From an uncultured Myxococcales bacterium (GTDB taxonomy: Bacteria; Myxococcota_A; UBA9042; DTJE01), in contig CAIOFV010000065.1 in the NCBI GenBank assembly GCA_903857665.1, positions 1-64,000 of the forward strand: DNA of 64,000 nucleotides, read 5' to 3'. The translations under genes and the position numbers were made by a program. Positions 14,809 to 23,427 of the stretch are shown piece by piece (position 1 is the stretch's first letter; every line of letters begins with the position of its first letter). The notes beneath the pieces are model-generated. The model had not been told where the DNA came from, did not search any database, and saw only the letters and a program-made list of their open reading frames with translations.

Positions 14809-17460
14809 ATGACCAGACGTGCGATTCTTATGCTGGCGGCCTGCGCGATCGGGTGCTCGTCGTCGGGCGGGACTGCGGACCGGACCGGGCCCGCCGACGC
14901 GAACCTGGACCGGGGCATCGACGCCGGGGACCTGGCGCTGCCGGACACGCCCGATGTGCCCGGCATGACCGACACGCCCGACATTCCGTCGGCACCCCTC
15001 GACCTGTCCCGCCGACTCGCGGCAGGAGAGGTGGCCGCGGGCCGCGTGGCGAAGGCCGCCGACCTGCTGTCCGGCCCGACGGCCAAGGGACGGGTGGGCG
15101 ACTTCAAGATCTACAACTCGAAGGTCGCCTTCATCCTCCAGGACACGGGGATCCACTCGTTCTACGAACGCTATGGCGGCATGCCCGTGGACGCCGACGT
15201 CGTGCGCGACGACGGCGAGGCGGGCGGCAGCAACCTGGGTGACCTGTTCTTCGGCTGGAACCTGCGCCTGTTCGATCCGAAGGCCATGGACGTGCTGCAG
15301 GACGGCCGGGCGGACGGCCGCGCCGTGATCCGCGCGAAGGGCCACGATGCCGACTTCCCGTGGCTGCGGTCGTTCGTGGGGCTGGTCCCGACCGATGACC
15401 AGGGACTGGACCTGGCGTACGAGTATTCGCTGGGTCCCGACGACGAGTTCCTGACGCTGGCGATCACGGTCACCAACACCACCGACGTGCGGTTCGAGTC
15501 GTCGATGGTTGCGGCGGCCTTCATCATGGGCGACGGCCTCCACAGCCACTTTCCGGGGCCCGGCTTCGACCTGTCCCGCCAGAACGGCACCTACCCGGGA
15601 TGGGCGGGCCTGGGGGACCGCGTGTCCTACGGCCTGCTGGCCGGCGAGGGCCCGATATCGATGGTGATGAACGAGGCGAACGTCGCCTTCGGCACCTACG
15701 AGCCGTTCGCGATCCCGGCGGGCGGTTCCATCGTCCTGACGCGCTACCTCGCGGTCAGCGCTGGCGGCATCGACGACGTCTGGCGCGTGTTCCGCCGGAT
15801 CCGCCCGGACGGCGACACGGGCGTGCTGGAAGGCAAGCTGACGGCCGCCCCCGAGGCGTGGGCCCGCGGTGTCCGGCTGCACGTGCTGGACAGCGACGGC
15901 GGGCACGTGTCCGCCATCCGCCCCGTCGCGCCCGGCAACTTCGTCGCGGAGCTGCCCGTCGGGAAGTACACCCTGATCGCGAAGGCCGACGGCTTCGCGC
16001 CATCGCCACCCGTGGACGTCGAGGTCGTGAAAGGCAGCGTCGCGCAGACATCGCTGGAACTCCCGTCGTCTACGCCCTTCACGTTCCGCGTGACGGATGG
16101 CACGCGGTCCATCCCGGCGAAGGTGTCGTTCTTCCCGAAGGGCGCGCCGGCCGCGAACCTGATGGACGCGAAGTTCGGCGAGGAGTTCTACAACCTGGGC
16201 TCGGCCCTGACGATCTACTCGGGGACCGGGGAGGGCCAGGGCGTGATCCCGCACGGGACCTGGGACGTGTACGCGACTCGCGGCTTCGAGTACGAGCGCG
16301 GCCTGGCGAGCGTCACCGCGGACGCCACGGCGCTGGACCTGCCGTTCACGCTGGAGCATTCGGTGGACAGCGACGGCTGGCTGGGGTTCGACGGCCACGT
16401 CCACGCAACCTACAGCCCGGACTCGGACGTCACCGAGGACCTGCGGGTGCGCACCGCGATGGCCGAGGGCCAGGACCTGCTGGTGATGACCGAGCACGAT
16501 TCGGTCCGCGACTTTTCGGCCACCGTCAACGCGATCCCGGGGGCGACGGCGTGGATCCGCGCGCTGCCGGGCAGCGAGGTGACGACCTACGTGTACGGCC
16601 ACTTCAACGCGTACCCGCTGACCGAGAAGCCCGACGAGGTCAACGCCGGCGGGATCGACTGGTTCGACATCGGCGCCCCGGTGCTGCTGCCGCGGATCCG
16701 GGCGTCGGAAAAGGGCGACGTCGTGATCGTGGTGAACCACCCCCGGTCCGGCAACGACGGGTACTTCAACTTCCTGGGGCTGGACATCGCGGCCGGCACC
16801 TACACGTGGACGGACAACTGGTGCACCGATTTCGACGCCATCGAGGTGTGCAACGGCGGGTGCGCCAACGGCGACGTGGTTGCGATCCGCGACTGGTTCG
16901 ACTTCCTGGACCGCGGCTACCGCGTTTCCGTCGCTTCCGGCAGCGACGCCCACGAACCGTGGGGCGTCGGTTCGCCACGCAACTACATCCCGTCGCAGCA
17001 CGGCCCGGCGGACTTCGACCCGGCCGAGATGCCCCCGGCGTTCCATGACCAGAAGGCCTTCGTCAGCACCGGGCCGTTCGTGCGGTTCCAGATGGGCGGC
17101 CACGCCTCGGGCGAGACGCTGACCGAGGCGGGGGCGCTGGCGGCCGACGTCGATGTCCAGGCCCCGTCGTGGATGGAGCTGCAGGACCTGCGGATCCTGC
17201 GCAACGGCGAGGTGGTGGTGACGCTGCCGGTCGCCGATTGGGGCGCGGCGACAGGCGCGGTGCGCTTCCACGACACGATCGACCTTCCCGCGGCGCCGTC
17301 GGATTCCTGGTACGTGCTGGAGGTCCGCGGGGCCGGCAGCATCTTCCCGGTGAAGGACGACGTCCCTTACGCCATCACCAATCCCGTGTATGTCGATGTG
17401 GACGGCAACGGCGTCTTCGACGCGCCGAAGCCTCCCTACCAGGCCGCGAGCGGCGGTTGA
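14809..17460 (+). CDS. CehA/McbA-family PHP-type metallohydrolase lipoprotein
   Basis: 883 residues. A short lipoprotein signal offers two possible lipidation sites (LAAC, Cys12; AIGC, Cys16), then an Asp/Pro tether to about residue 60. The middle holds a beta-rich region and a carboxypeptidase-regulatory-like domain (about 340-420). The PHP domain starts near residue 525: DGHVHATYSPDSD (HxH near 528-531), MTEHDS near 561, and SGSDAHEPWG near 711 are metal-binding signatures of the CehA/McbA group. Those enzymes hydrolyse phosphoesters or carbamates. Two tethered metal-dependent hydrolases in tandem (with 13340-14791) may act on one substrate, but nothing in the sequence defines it. Confidence 0.85.
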   Translation: MTRRAILMLAACAIGCSSSGGTADRTGPADANLDRGIDAGDLALPDTPDVPGMTDTPDIPSAPLDLSRRLAAGEVAAGRVAKAADLLSGPTAKGRVGDFKIYNSKVAFILQDTGIHSFYERYGGMPVDADVVRDDGEAGGSNLGDLFFGWNLRLFDPKAMDVLQDGRADGRAVIRAKGHDADFPWLRSFVGLVPTDDQGLDLAYEYSLGPDDEFLTLAITVTNTTDVRFESSMVAAAFIMGDGLHSHFPGPGFDLSRQNGTYPGWAGLGDRVSYGLLAGEGPISMVMNEANVAFGTYEPFAIPAGGSIVLTRYLAVSAGGIDDVWRVFRRIRPDGDTGVLEGKLTAAPEAWARGVRLHVLDSDGGHVSAIRPVAPGNFVAELPVGKYTLIAKADGFAPSPPVDVEVVKGSVAQTSLELPSSTPFTFRVTDGTRSIPAKVSFFPKGAPAANLMDAKFGEEFYNLGSALTIYSGTGEGQGVIPHGTWDVYATRGFEYERGLASVTADATALDLPFTLEHSVDSDGWLGFDGHVHATYSPDSDVTEDLRVRTAMAEGQDLLVMTEHDSVRDFSATVNAIPGATAWIRALPGSEVTTYVYGHFNAYPLTEKPDEVNAGGIDWFDIGAPVLLPRIRASEKGDVVIVVNHPRSGNDGYFNFLGLDIAAGTYTWTDNWCTDFDAIEVCNGGCANGDVVAIRDWFDFLDRGYRVSVASGSDAHEPWGVGSPRNYIPSQHGPADFDPAEMPPAFHDQKAFVSTGPFVRFQMGGHASGETLTEAGALAADVDVQAPSWMELQDLRILRNGEVVVTLPVADWGAATGAVRFHDTIDLPAAPSDSWYVLEVRGAGSIFPVKDDVPYAITNPVYVDVDGNGVFDAPKPPYQAASGG

Positions 17461-17485
17461 CGTGCCGTCCGTCCGAAGGAGGGCC

Positions 17486-18469
17486 ATGCGAGTCCTGATC
17501 ACGGGCGGCCTGGGATTCATCGGGTGGCGCCTTGCCAGACACCTGAGACGTTCGGGCGTATTCGCTTCCGTCGTGGACAGCGTGTGGAACAACGGCCTGC
17601 CGATCGGGGAAGCGGTGCGGGCCGAGGTGGCGCGCCGACAGCGGCGGCTGGAGGGGCTCGCCGCGTCAGGAATGGACGCGGGAGGAATCGTCCAGATCGC
17701 CGACCTGCTCGACCCCGACCGACTGGACGACGTGCTGGCCGAGGCTCGCCCGACCCACGTCGTGCACCTCGCCGGCCTCAGCCGCGTGGATGTGGCGCGC
17801 CAGCATCCCGAGCGGGCGCTCGAGGCGAACATCGCCCTGACCCGCCGTCTGCTCGTGGCGCTTGAGCGGCGCGAGGGCATCCGCCGCGTCGTGCTGGCTT
17901 CGTCGTCGATGGTCTACGGGCATTTCGAAACCCTGCCGTGCCCCGAATCCGCGCCATGCAGGCCGGTCGAGCCCTACGGAGCCAGCAAGCTGGCCTGCGA
18001 GGATCTGCTGGCGGCCTGGGGGCGCCAGCACGGCGTGGAAACGGTGTCTTTCCGTACCAGCTCGGTATACGGAAGCGGGGACTTCAACGGCCGCGTGGTG
18101 GAGCGATTCGTGGAGTCCGCCCTCGCACACCGGCCCCTGGTCCTCAACGAGAACGGGCAGGAGCGCCTGGACTTCACCTTCGTGGACGACCTCGTCGATG
18201 GCATCGGGCTGCTTCTGCGTGACGGGCCCCTGTCGAGCGACGTTTTCAACCTGACGCGGGGCGAGGCGAGAACACTGAAGGAACTGGCTGGAATCATCCA
18301 GGAGCATCTGGGGCCCGTATCGATCGAGTTGAGGCCCGTCCCGAGCGACCGCCCTCGACGGGGGGCCCTCGACATTTCGAAGGCCCGCGAATGCCTCGGG
18401 TTCTCCCCGGCCGTTTCGCTGGAGGAAGGCATGCGACGCGTGCTGGCCGACCGCGTATCGCGCGCGTGA
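17486..18469 (+). CDS. NAD-dependent epimerase/dehydratase (extended SDR)
   Basis: 327 residues. Rossmann motif GGLGFIG (8-14); catalytic Tyr164 and Lys168 in PYGASK; Ser cluster ASSSMVYG before them; the late RPRRGALDISKA segment is typical of NDP-sugar 4-epimerases and 4,6-dehydratases. It should reshape a nucleotide sugar in the cytoplasm. The ATG is preceded by AAGGAGG; an in-frame start at 17390 would overlap the previous gene. It begins 25 bp after the PHP gene and may share its transcript. The fused SDR-aminotransferase follows after 175 bp with its own promoter-like element. Exact product unassigned. Confidence 0.88.
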   Translation: MRVLITGGLGFIGWRLARHLRRSGVFASVVDSVWNNGLPIGEAVRAEVARRQRRLEGLAASGMDAGGIVQIADLLDPDRLDDVLAEARPTHVVHLAGLSRVDVARQHPERALEANIALTRRLLVALERREGIRRVVLASSSMVYGHFETLPCPESAPCRPVEPYGASKLACEDLLAAWGRQHGVETVSFRTSSVYGSGDFNGRVVERFVESALAHRPLVLNENGQERLDFTFVDDLVDGIGLLLRDGPLSSDVFNLTRGEARTLKELAGIIQEHLGPVSIELRPVPSDRPRRGALDISKARECLGFSPAVSLEEGMRRVLADRVSRA

Positions 18470-18516
18470 AAAGCCTTGCGTAGAACCGGGCCGCGGCTCG
18501 ATGCGGATCCGCCATG

Positions 18517-18533
18517 GGGGGTGACTTGCCCCC
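18517..18533 (+). terminator. GC hairpin without T-tract
   Basis: GGGGG (18517-18521) and CCCCC (18529-18533) enclose a 7-nt loop, 47 bp after the SDR gene and just before a TTGACA element. No T-run follows, so terminator function is only possible. Confidence 0.25.
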
Positions 18534-18544
18534 GGGGCAGTTGC

Positions 18545-18573
18545 TTGACATCGCGATCCTGGGGTGCGACAAG
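18545..18573 (+). promoter_or_regulatory. putative promoter of the SDR-aminotransferase operon
   Basis: A perfect TTGACA (18545-18550) followed by 17 nt and a poor GACAAG (18568-18573); AAGAAT lies 3 nt further on. It would start the 18645-23361 operon with a leader of about 65 nt. Confidence 0.3.
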
Positions 18574-18644
18574 AATGACGACTGTGAGAACTGCCAACGT
18601 CGGGACACCCGACCACGGTCCGGTGGTTCCAGGAGAAACCCACG

Positions 18645-20741
18645 TTGTTTCGGCGGGTTCTGATCACGGGCGGCGCGGGTTTCATCGGGGCCTCGGTGTC
18701 GGCGGAACTGGTCCGGCGCGGCCACGAAGTGGTCTGCCTCGATGTTTCGGCGGGTGATCGGCTTTCTTCCCTGGCACCCGCGGCCCACCTCGTCACAGGC
18801 GATGTTCGCGACGGCAGCCTCGTGGACCGGCTCGTCGTGGAATCCGACCTCGTCCTGCACCTCGCGGCAGTCGTCGGCGTCGATGAATACCTCCGGCGCC
18901 CGCTCGAGGTGCTGGACGTCAACATCCTGGGTACCCGGCACGTCGTCGAATCCTGCCTGCGCCATGGACGACCCGTCCTGCTGGCCAGCACCAGCGAGGT
19001 CTATGGCAAGAACCCGATGCCGCTCTTCGAGGGCGCGGACAAGGTCATCGGCAGCCTCGGGAGCGCGCGGTGGGCCTATGCGGTTTCGAAGGCGGCCGGG
19101 GAGGAATACGCCCACGCGCTCGGGCGCGAAGGGCTGGTGTTCACGATCGCGCGCTACTTCAACGTGTACGGGCCCCTGATGGACAGCGTCGGCACCGGCC
19201 GCGTCATCAGCAAGTTCCTGGGCTTCATCCGGGATGGGAAGCCGCTTCCGCTGGTGGACGGCGGCGATGCGGTGCGCACGTTCTGCTACATCGACGACGC
19301 GGTCGAGGCGACCCTCCGGATGGCCCTGGGCCTGGTGCGCGACGCCTCGTGGCAGGGCCGGGCCGTCAACATCGGGCGCGAGGTGCCGACCCGCATCCGG
19401 GAACTGGCCGCGCACATGATCCGACTGTCGGGCCATCGCGCAGGAACGGTGGCGGTTCCGGGCTGCGAGCATTTCGGCCCGGGCTTCGAGGAGATCGTCC
19501 GAAGGGTACCCGACGTGTCGTTGCTGCGATCGGCACTGGCATTCGAGCCGCTCATCGACCTCGACGACGGGTTGCGGCGGACCCTCGCACCCTGGGGGCT
19601 CCTGCGTTCCGACGCCTCGGAGGAGGCGGTGCCGGACGACGTGATTCCGACGATCCAGCCCCGGTTCGAACCGACCAACGCACTGATGGAACAGGTGGCC
19701 TTGACCCTGTGGTCCGGGAAACTGAGCAACGGGGGCCCCGCCGTTTCTGCGTTCGAGCAGGAGGCTGCTGCCTGGCTGGGATCGGACGGGGTCGCCGCGG
19801 TATCCAGCGGGACCGACGCCCTGGCCCTCGCCATCGAGGCACTGGCACCTGGGCCCGGAGCGGCGATCCTCCCGTCCTACACGTTCATGGCCACCTTGTC
19901 CGCCGTCGTTCGCTGCGGTCTCAGGCCGGTATTCTGCGAGGTGGATCCTCGCCGCTGGACGATGGACCCGTCGGACCTGGAGCGCCTTCTGGCAGCGACG
20001 CCTGATGCGCGCCTGGTGGTGCCGGTGAACGTTTTCGGCATGCCCCCGGATTTGCCCGCAATCATGACCGTTGCCCGCGCGCACGGCGTGGAGGTCGTCT
20101 ATGACGACGCGCACGGGTTCGGCACGTCCGCACACGGCGCCCGGCTTCCGGACGGCCCCGCGGCGGTGGCGCTCAGCCTGCACGCGACCAAGATCGTTCC
20201 CGTGGGGGAGGGAGGGCTGGTGGCCTCCGGCGACCCGGCGTTGATGCGCGAAGTCCGCCGCCTCCGCAACCACGGGCTTGCCGGCGACCCGCTCGCGTCC
20301 ACGCCGGGGCACAACGCGAAGATGTGCGAACTGCGCGGCCACCTGGGCCTGCAGGGGTTGCACGCGCTGCCCGATGTCCTCGCCCGGCGCCGGGAGTACG
20401 CCATGCGCATCAGGGCGGCCGCCGGGCAGGGCCCCCTGGTCCCGCAGATCGTGCCCGAAGGGATCGAACCCAACTGGCAGAACCTCGGGGTCCGCTGCAC
20501 CGCGGACGGCGGGATCGAACCCGTGGTCGAGGCCTTCCTTCGATGCGGGGTCGAGGCCCGTCGCTACTTCTGGCCCCCGCTCCACCGGCTGGGCACCTGG
20601 AACGGGGCCTTCGACCTGCCACGAACAGACGCCGTGGCCGACTCGGTCGTCTGCCTGCCGATCCACAGCCGGATGTCCGGGCAGGTTCTCGAACGTCTGG
20701 AGGCCGCCGTCCGGCAGGTCTCGGAGTGGCTAGAGACGTGA
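18645..20741 (+). CDS. fused SDR (ArnA-decarboxylase/UXS-like) and DegT/DnrJ/EryC1 aminotransferase
   Basis: 698 residues in one uninterrupted frame. Residues 1-320 are an extended SDR: GGAGFIG (8-14), TSEVYG, Tyr145 and Lys149 in RWAYAVSK, LVDGGDAVRTF, VNIGREVPTRIREL, and GFEEIVRRVPDV. From memory these line up with the decarboxylase half of ArnA and related UDP-glucuronate decarboxylases. Residues 340-698 are a DegT-type PLP aminotransferase: SSGTDALALAI, VNVFGMPPDL, DDAHGFG, and SLHATK with Schiff-base Lys516, then GEGG. The protein should therefore make a 4-keto sugar nucleotide and aminate it. TTG start, with AGGAG 9 nt upstream. The GTGA junction couples it to the next gene. Confidence 0.88.
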   Translation: MFRRVLITGGAGFIGASVSAELVRRGHEVVCLDVSAGDRLSSLAPAAHLVTGDVRDGSLVDRLVVESDLVLHLAAVVGVDEYLRRPLEVLDVNILGTRHVVESCLRHGRPVLLASTSEVYGKNPMPLFEGADKVIGSLGSARWAYAVSKAAGEEYAHALGREGLVFTIARYFNVYGPLMDSVGTGRVISKFLGFIRDGKPLPLVDGGDAVRTFCYIDDAVEATLRMALGLVRDASWQGRAVNIGREVPTRIRELAAHMIRLSGHRAGTVAVPGCEHFGPGFEEIVRRVPDVSLLRSALAFEPLIDLDDGLRRTLAPWGLLRSDASEEAVPDDVIPTIQPRFEPTNALMEQVALTLWSGKLSNGGPAVSAFEQEAAAWLGSDGVAAVSSGTDALALAIEALAPGPGAAILPSYTFMATLSAVVRCGLRPVFCEVDPRRWTMDPSDLERLLAATPDARLVVPVNVFGMPPDLPAIMTVARAHGVEVVYDDAHGFGTSAHGARLPDGPAAVALSLHATKIVPVGEGGLVASGDPALMREVRRLRNHGLAGDPLASTPGHNAKMCELRGHLGLQGLHALPDVLARRREYAMRIRAAAGQGPLVPQIVPEGIEPNWQNLGVRCTADGGIEPVVEAFLRCGVEARRYFWPPLHRLGTWNGAFDLPRTDAVADSVVCLPIHSRMSGQVLERLEAAVRQVSEWLET

Positions 20742-21640
20742 CGACGCCGGCACTGAGCATCGTGATCCCGGTCCACGACGAAGCCGCGACGCTCGACGAA
20801 CTGCTTCGACGGTGCGTGGCCGCCGGAGAGGCCATCGGGCGGTCCTTCGAGGTGGTCGTCGTTGACGACGCTTCCGCCGATGCCACACCTGCGGTCCTGG
20901 GCGGCTGGGGCGGGGAACCCCGGGTGGTCGTTCGAAGGCTCCCCCGGAACGTCGGGCAGTTCGGGGCCACGCGCGAGGGGCTTGCCATGTCCCGGGGCGA
21001 AACCGTCGTCCTCCTCGACGGCGACCTGCAGGACCCGCCGGAGGTCGTGCCCGACCTCGTCCGCCGCCTGGACGCATCCCCGGCCCACGTGGGAGTCGCG
21101 TTCGCGACGAAGACGCGACGGGCCGATCCTGCGTGGTTCCGGGCCGCCGCCGCGACCTATCGGCTGCTGGTCCGCGTCGGCGCCCGCCCCCCTCCCGCGG
21201 GGGCCGGCTCCTTCTGCGCGATGCGACGCCAGGTGGCCGACGAAGTGGCGGAGGCCCCGGCACGGCACGCCAACGTCGCGGCCGTCATCGCCGCCTCCGG
21301 CGCGGAATGGACGTGCGTCCCCTACCAGAAGGCTGCGCGCCGGGACGGGTCGTCCCGGGTCGGCGTTTGGGGCCTGGTCGCCGAGGGGCTAGGGTCGCTG
21401 GTCGTCGTCGGGGGATTGCGGCGGATCTTCGCAATCCTGGCCATGCTGGCCGCGGGCGTCGCCCTTCTGCCCACGCCGGCCGGCGTCCGGGGATCGGCGC
21501 TTGCCCTGATGGTCGTGTCTGCAACCGTCGGGTTCCTGGCAGGGCCCTGGCGGCGACTGCGACGGCCCCACGCGCCTCCACGGGGGCCGAATCCGCTTGC
21601 CGATGCCGGCGAGCACGCCGGGAGGAAAGGACCCCGATGA
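20738..21640 (+). CDS. GT2 glycosyltransferase, ArnC/GtrB/DPM-like
   Basis: 300 residues. GT-A fold of family 2: SIVIPVHDEAATLDELL, VVDDASADAT, RRLPRNVGQFGATREGLA, and metal/donor motif D94-G-D96 in DGDLQDPPE, the signature of polyprenyl-phosphate sugar transferases (ArnC, GtrB, dolichol-phosphate mannosyltransferase). Two transmembrane helices at about 222-270 match that group. It should move a sugar from a nucleotide donor to undecaprenyl phosphate on the inner face of the membrane. The GTG start (20738) overlaps the stop of the fusion gene in GTGA, and its stop overlaps the next ATG, so the three genes are translationally coupled. Confidence 0.88.
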   Translation: MTTPALSIVIPVHDEAATLDELLRRCVAAGEAIGRSFEVVVVDDASADATPAVLGGWGGEPRVVVRRLPRNVGQFGATREGLAMSRGETVVLLDGDLQDPPEVVPDLVRRLDASPAHVGVAFATKTRRADPAWFRAAAATYRLLVRVGARPPPAGAGSFCAMRRQVADEVAEAPARHANVAAVIAASGAEWTCVPYQKAARRDGSSRVGVWGLVAEGLGSLVVVGGLRRIFAILAMLAAGVALLPTPAGVRGSALALMVVSATVGFLAGPWRRLRRPHAPPRGPNPLADAGEHAGRKGPR

Positions 21641-23361
21641 TGGATTCCAACGTCGATATGTTGTCGATAATCTGTAATCTCGGAGCGCTGGGGGCGGCAG
21701 CCATCCTCCTGGCGGACCGCTTCCGGGCCATGCGCCAGGAGCGAGCCTGGATCGGGCTGGGGGTCCTGCTGTCGGCCCTGGCCGTGGGCGCCTGGTTTGC
21801 CCTGTCGGTGCCTGACATGATTTCGGCTGACGAGGTGTTCGTCCTGCAGGAAGGCAACACCGCCCAGAACGTGAAGCATCTTCTGGGCGCCGGCGAGCAC
21901 GTGCGATTCAACGTGATCGAGGTGACGAAGGCGATTTCGGGGGTGGGCCAGCCTTCCGTGATCGACGTGGCGCGCGTCAACGTCCTTCTCTGGGCGATCG
22001 ATGTCGCGTGGTTCCTCTGCGTGGCCGGCGTGATGCTGAAGAGACGCTGGTGGCTGGCCATCCTGGCGACGGCCGTCTTCGCCTTGAACCGGAATTCCAT
22101 CAACGCTGTGCTGGCCGGCGGCCCTGCGCCCCTCCTCTTCGGGTACTTCCTGCTCGGCGCGCTGGGCGTGGCGGCCGCGAACGACTCTGCCCGAAGGTGG
22201 GACTGGCGGGCCGCCATGGGCTTCCTGCTGGTGGGAACCTGTACGCTGCTCGCGACGCTGACCCGGCAAGAACCCCCGGTCATCGGCCTTCCTGCGACGC
22301 TCGTGATCGGAGGCCGCTTCCTGGCTGGACAGGCGCGGATGGAGCACTGGGCGGGCAGGGCCCGCACGTGGATTCAGGGTGTTCCGACGCGGTCCTGGTC
22401 CTGGCTGGCCCTGCCGGTCGTCACCCTGGTCGGCCTGTCCCTCGCGGTCAAGTTCCTGGAACCCGACCTCCCGAGCTCCTTGAAGTGGGCCTTGGCGGTG
22501 TTCGAACCCAACCGAGGCCTTCCGTCCCTGACGTTCCCGTTGACGCTCCTGTTCTGGCTGCCCATCGGGGTCGTCGCGCTGGCGGTCGTCGGCATTCTTT
22601 CGGCGTTCGCACACCCGATCCGGTTTGCGATGCTGCCCATCACGGTCCTGTTCCTCTCGCAGGTCCAGGTCAACGCAGGCCATGGGACCTTCTACGAGTT
22701 CTACCGCTATTTCACGATGTTGACCCCGCTCGCCCTGTTCTTTTCCCTGCTGGGTTGGCAGGCGGTCGAGCGATGGATGGAGGCTTCCGGCCTTCAGAGG
22801 AAATGGAGGGGGTTGGCGATCGGACTGTTGCTCTGGACCGCCCTCGTCCCCATGCCGGGCGCCAGAGAGTTGTTCCAGTCCAGTCCCGATGGGTCGGAGC
22901 GCTTGTCCCGCAGCGGACGGTTCGATCCGATCAGCCGGGATCAGCAGATCGGCGTACGCTTCCTCCTGAAGGCCGCGGCCAGGTATCCCGAATGCGTCTT
23001 CGTCACGCGCGCCTTCCAGTTTCCGCACATGGGCAGGCCGGCCGAAGCCCAATATGTCCTGTACGGCGAGGCATTCGGGCAGCCGCTGAACGTTCCTGCC
23101 ACCAACGTCACCCTGGAGCAGGTCGTGCGCATGAATGCCCCGGACGCCCAGTGCGTGATTTTCTACCACGGGCTCGACTGCAACCGCCCCAGCATCACCG
23201 ATTGTACGGCCGACGTCCTCGGCCGTCCGGTGCTCGACGAATCCGTGTTCGACAGCCTGCCCTACAGCGAGGATGGTGAAAATGGCCATGTCGCAGGGGT
23301 TGTGCGATTGAGCCTTCACTGGATCGACCCGATCTTCCTCGACCCGGCGTTTGCCGAGTGA
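21637..23361 (+). CDS. polytopic membrane protein, possible GT-C-type glycosyltransferase
   Basis: 574 residues with about nine to eleven hydrophobic helices and a soluble C-terminal part of about 150 residues that contains several Cys. The first extracytoplasmic loop holds SADEVFV, in the position where GT-C enzymes (ArnT, PMT, PglB relatives) carry an acidic pair. The family is not recognised with certainty. Position after the polyprenyl-phosphate glycosyltransferase suggests that it uses the lipid-linked sugar on the outer face of the inner membrane, as ArnT does. The start ATG overlaps the previous stop (ATGA) and has GGAGGAAAGG upstream; a second in-frame ATG follows at once. Confidence 0.7.
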   Translation: MMDSNVDMLSIICNLGALGAAAILLADRFRAMRQERAWIGLGVLLSALAVGAWFALSVPDMISADEVFVLQEGNTAQNVKHLLGAGEHVRFNVIEVTKAISGVGQPSVIDVARVNVLLWAIDVAWFLCVAGVMLKRRWWLAILATAVFALNRNSINAVLAGGPAPLLFGYFLLGALGVAAANDSARRWDWRAAMGFLLVGTCTLLATLTRQEPPVIGLPATLVIGGRFLAGQARMEHWAGRARTWIQGVPTRSWSWLALPVVTLVGLSLAVKFLEPDLPSSLKWALAVFEPNRGLPSLTFPLTLLFWLPIGVVALAVVGILSAFAHPIRFAMLPITVLFLSQVQVNAGHGTFYEFYRYFTMLTPLALFFSLLGWQAVERWMEASGLQRKWRGLAIGLLLWTALVPMPGARELFQSSPDGSERLSRSGRFDPISRDQQIGVRFLLKAAARYPECVFVTRAFQFPHMGRPAEAQYVLYGEAFGQPLNVPATNVTLEQVVRMNAPDAQCVIFYHGLDCNRPSITDCTADVLGRPVLDESVFDSLPYSEDGENGHVAGVVRLSLHWIDPIFLDPAFAE

Positions 23362-23362
23362 T

Positions 23363-23399
23363 CGGCGACCCGGGCGGCCCGCCGTCCCATCGGTCGCCG
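23363..23399. terminator. hairpin between convergent genes
   Basis: Perfect 8-bp stem CGGCGACC (23363-23370) with GGTCGCCG (23392-23399), one base after the stop of the membrane-protein gene and before the convergent oxidoreductase. No T-tract on either strand. Confidence 0.4.
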
Positions 23400-23427
23400 T
23401 CGCGGGCCGGTCGAGCCAGGCAGGCCC

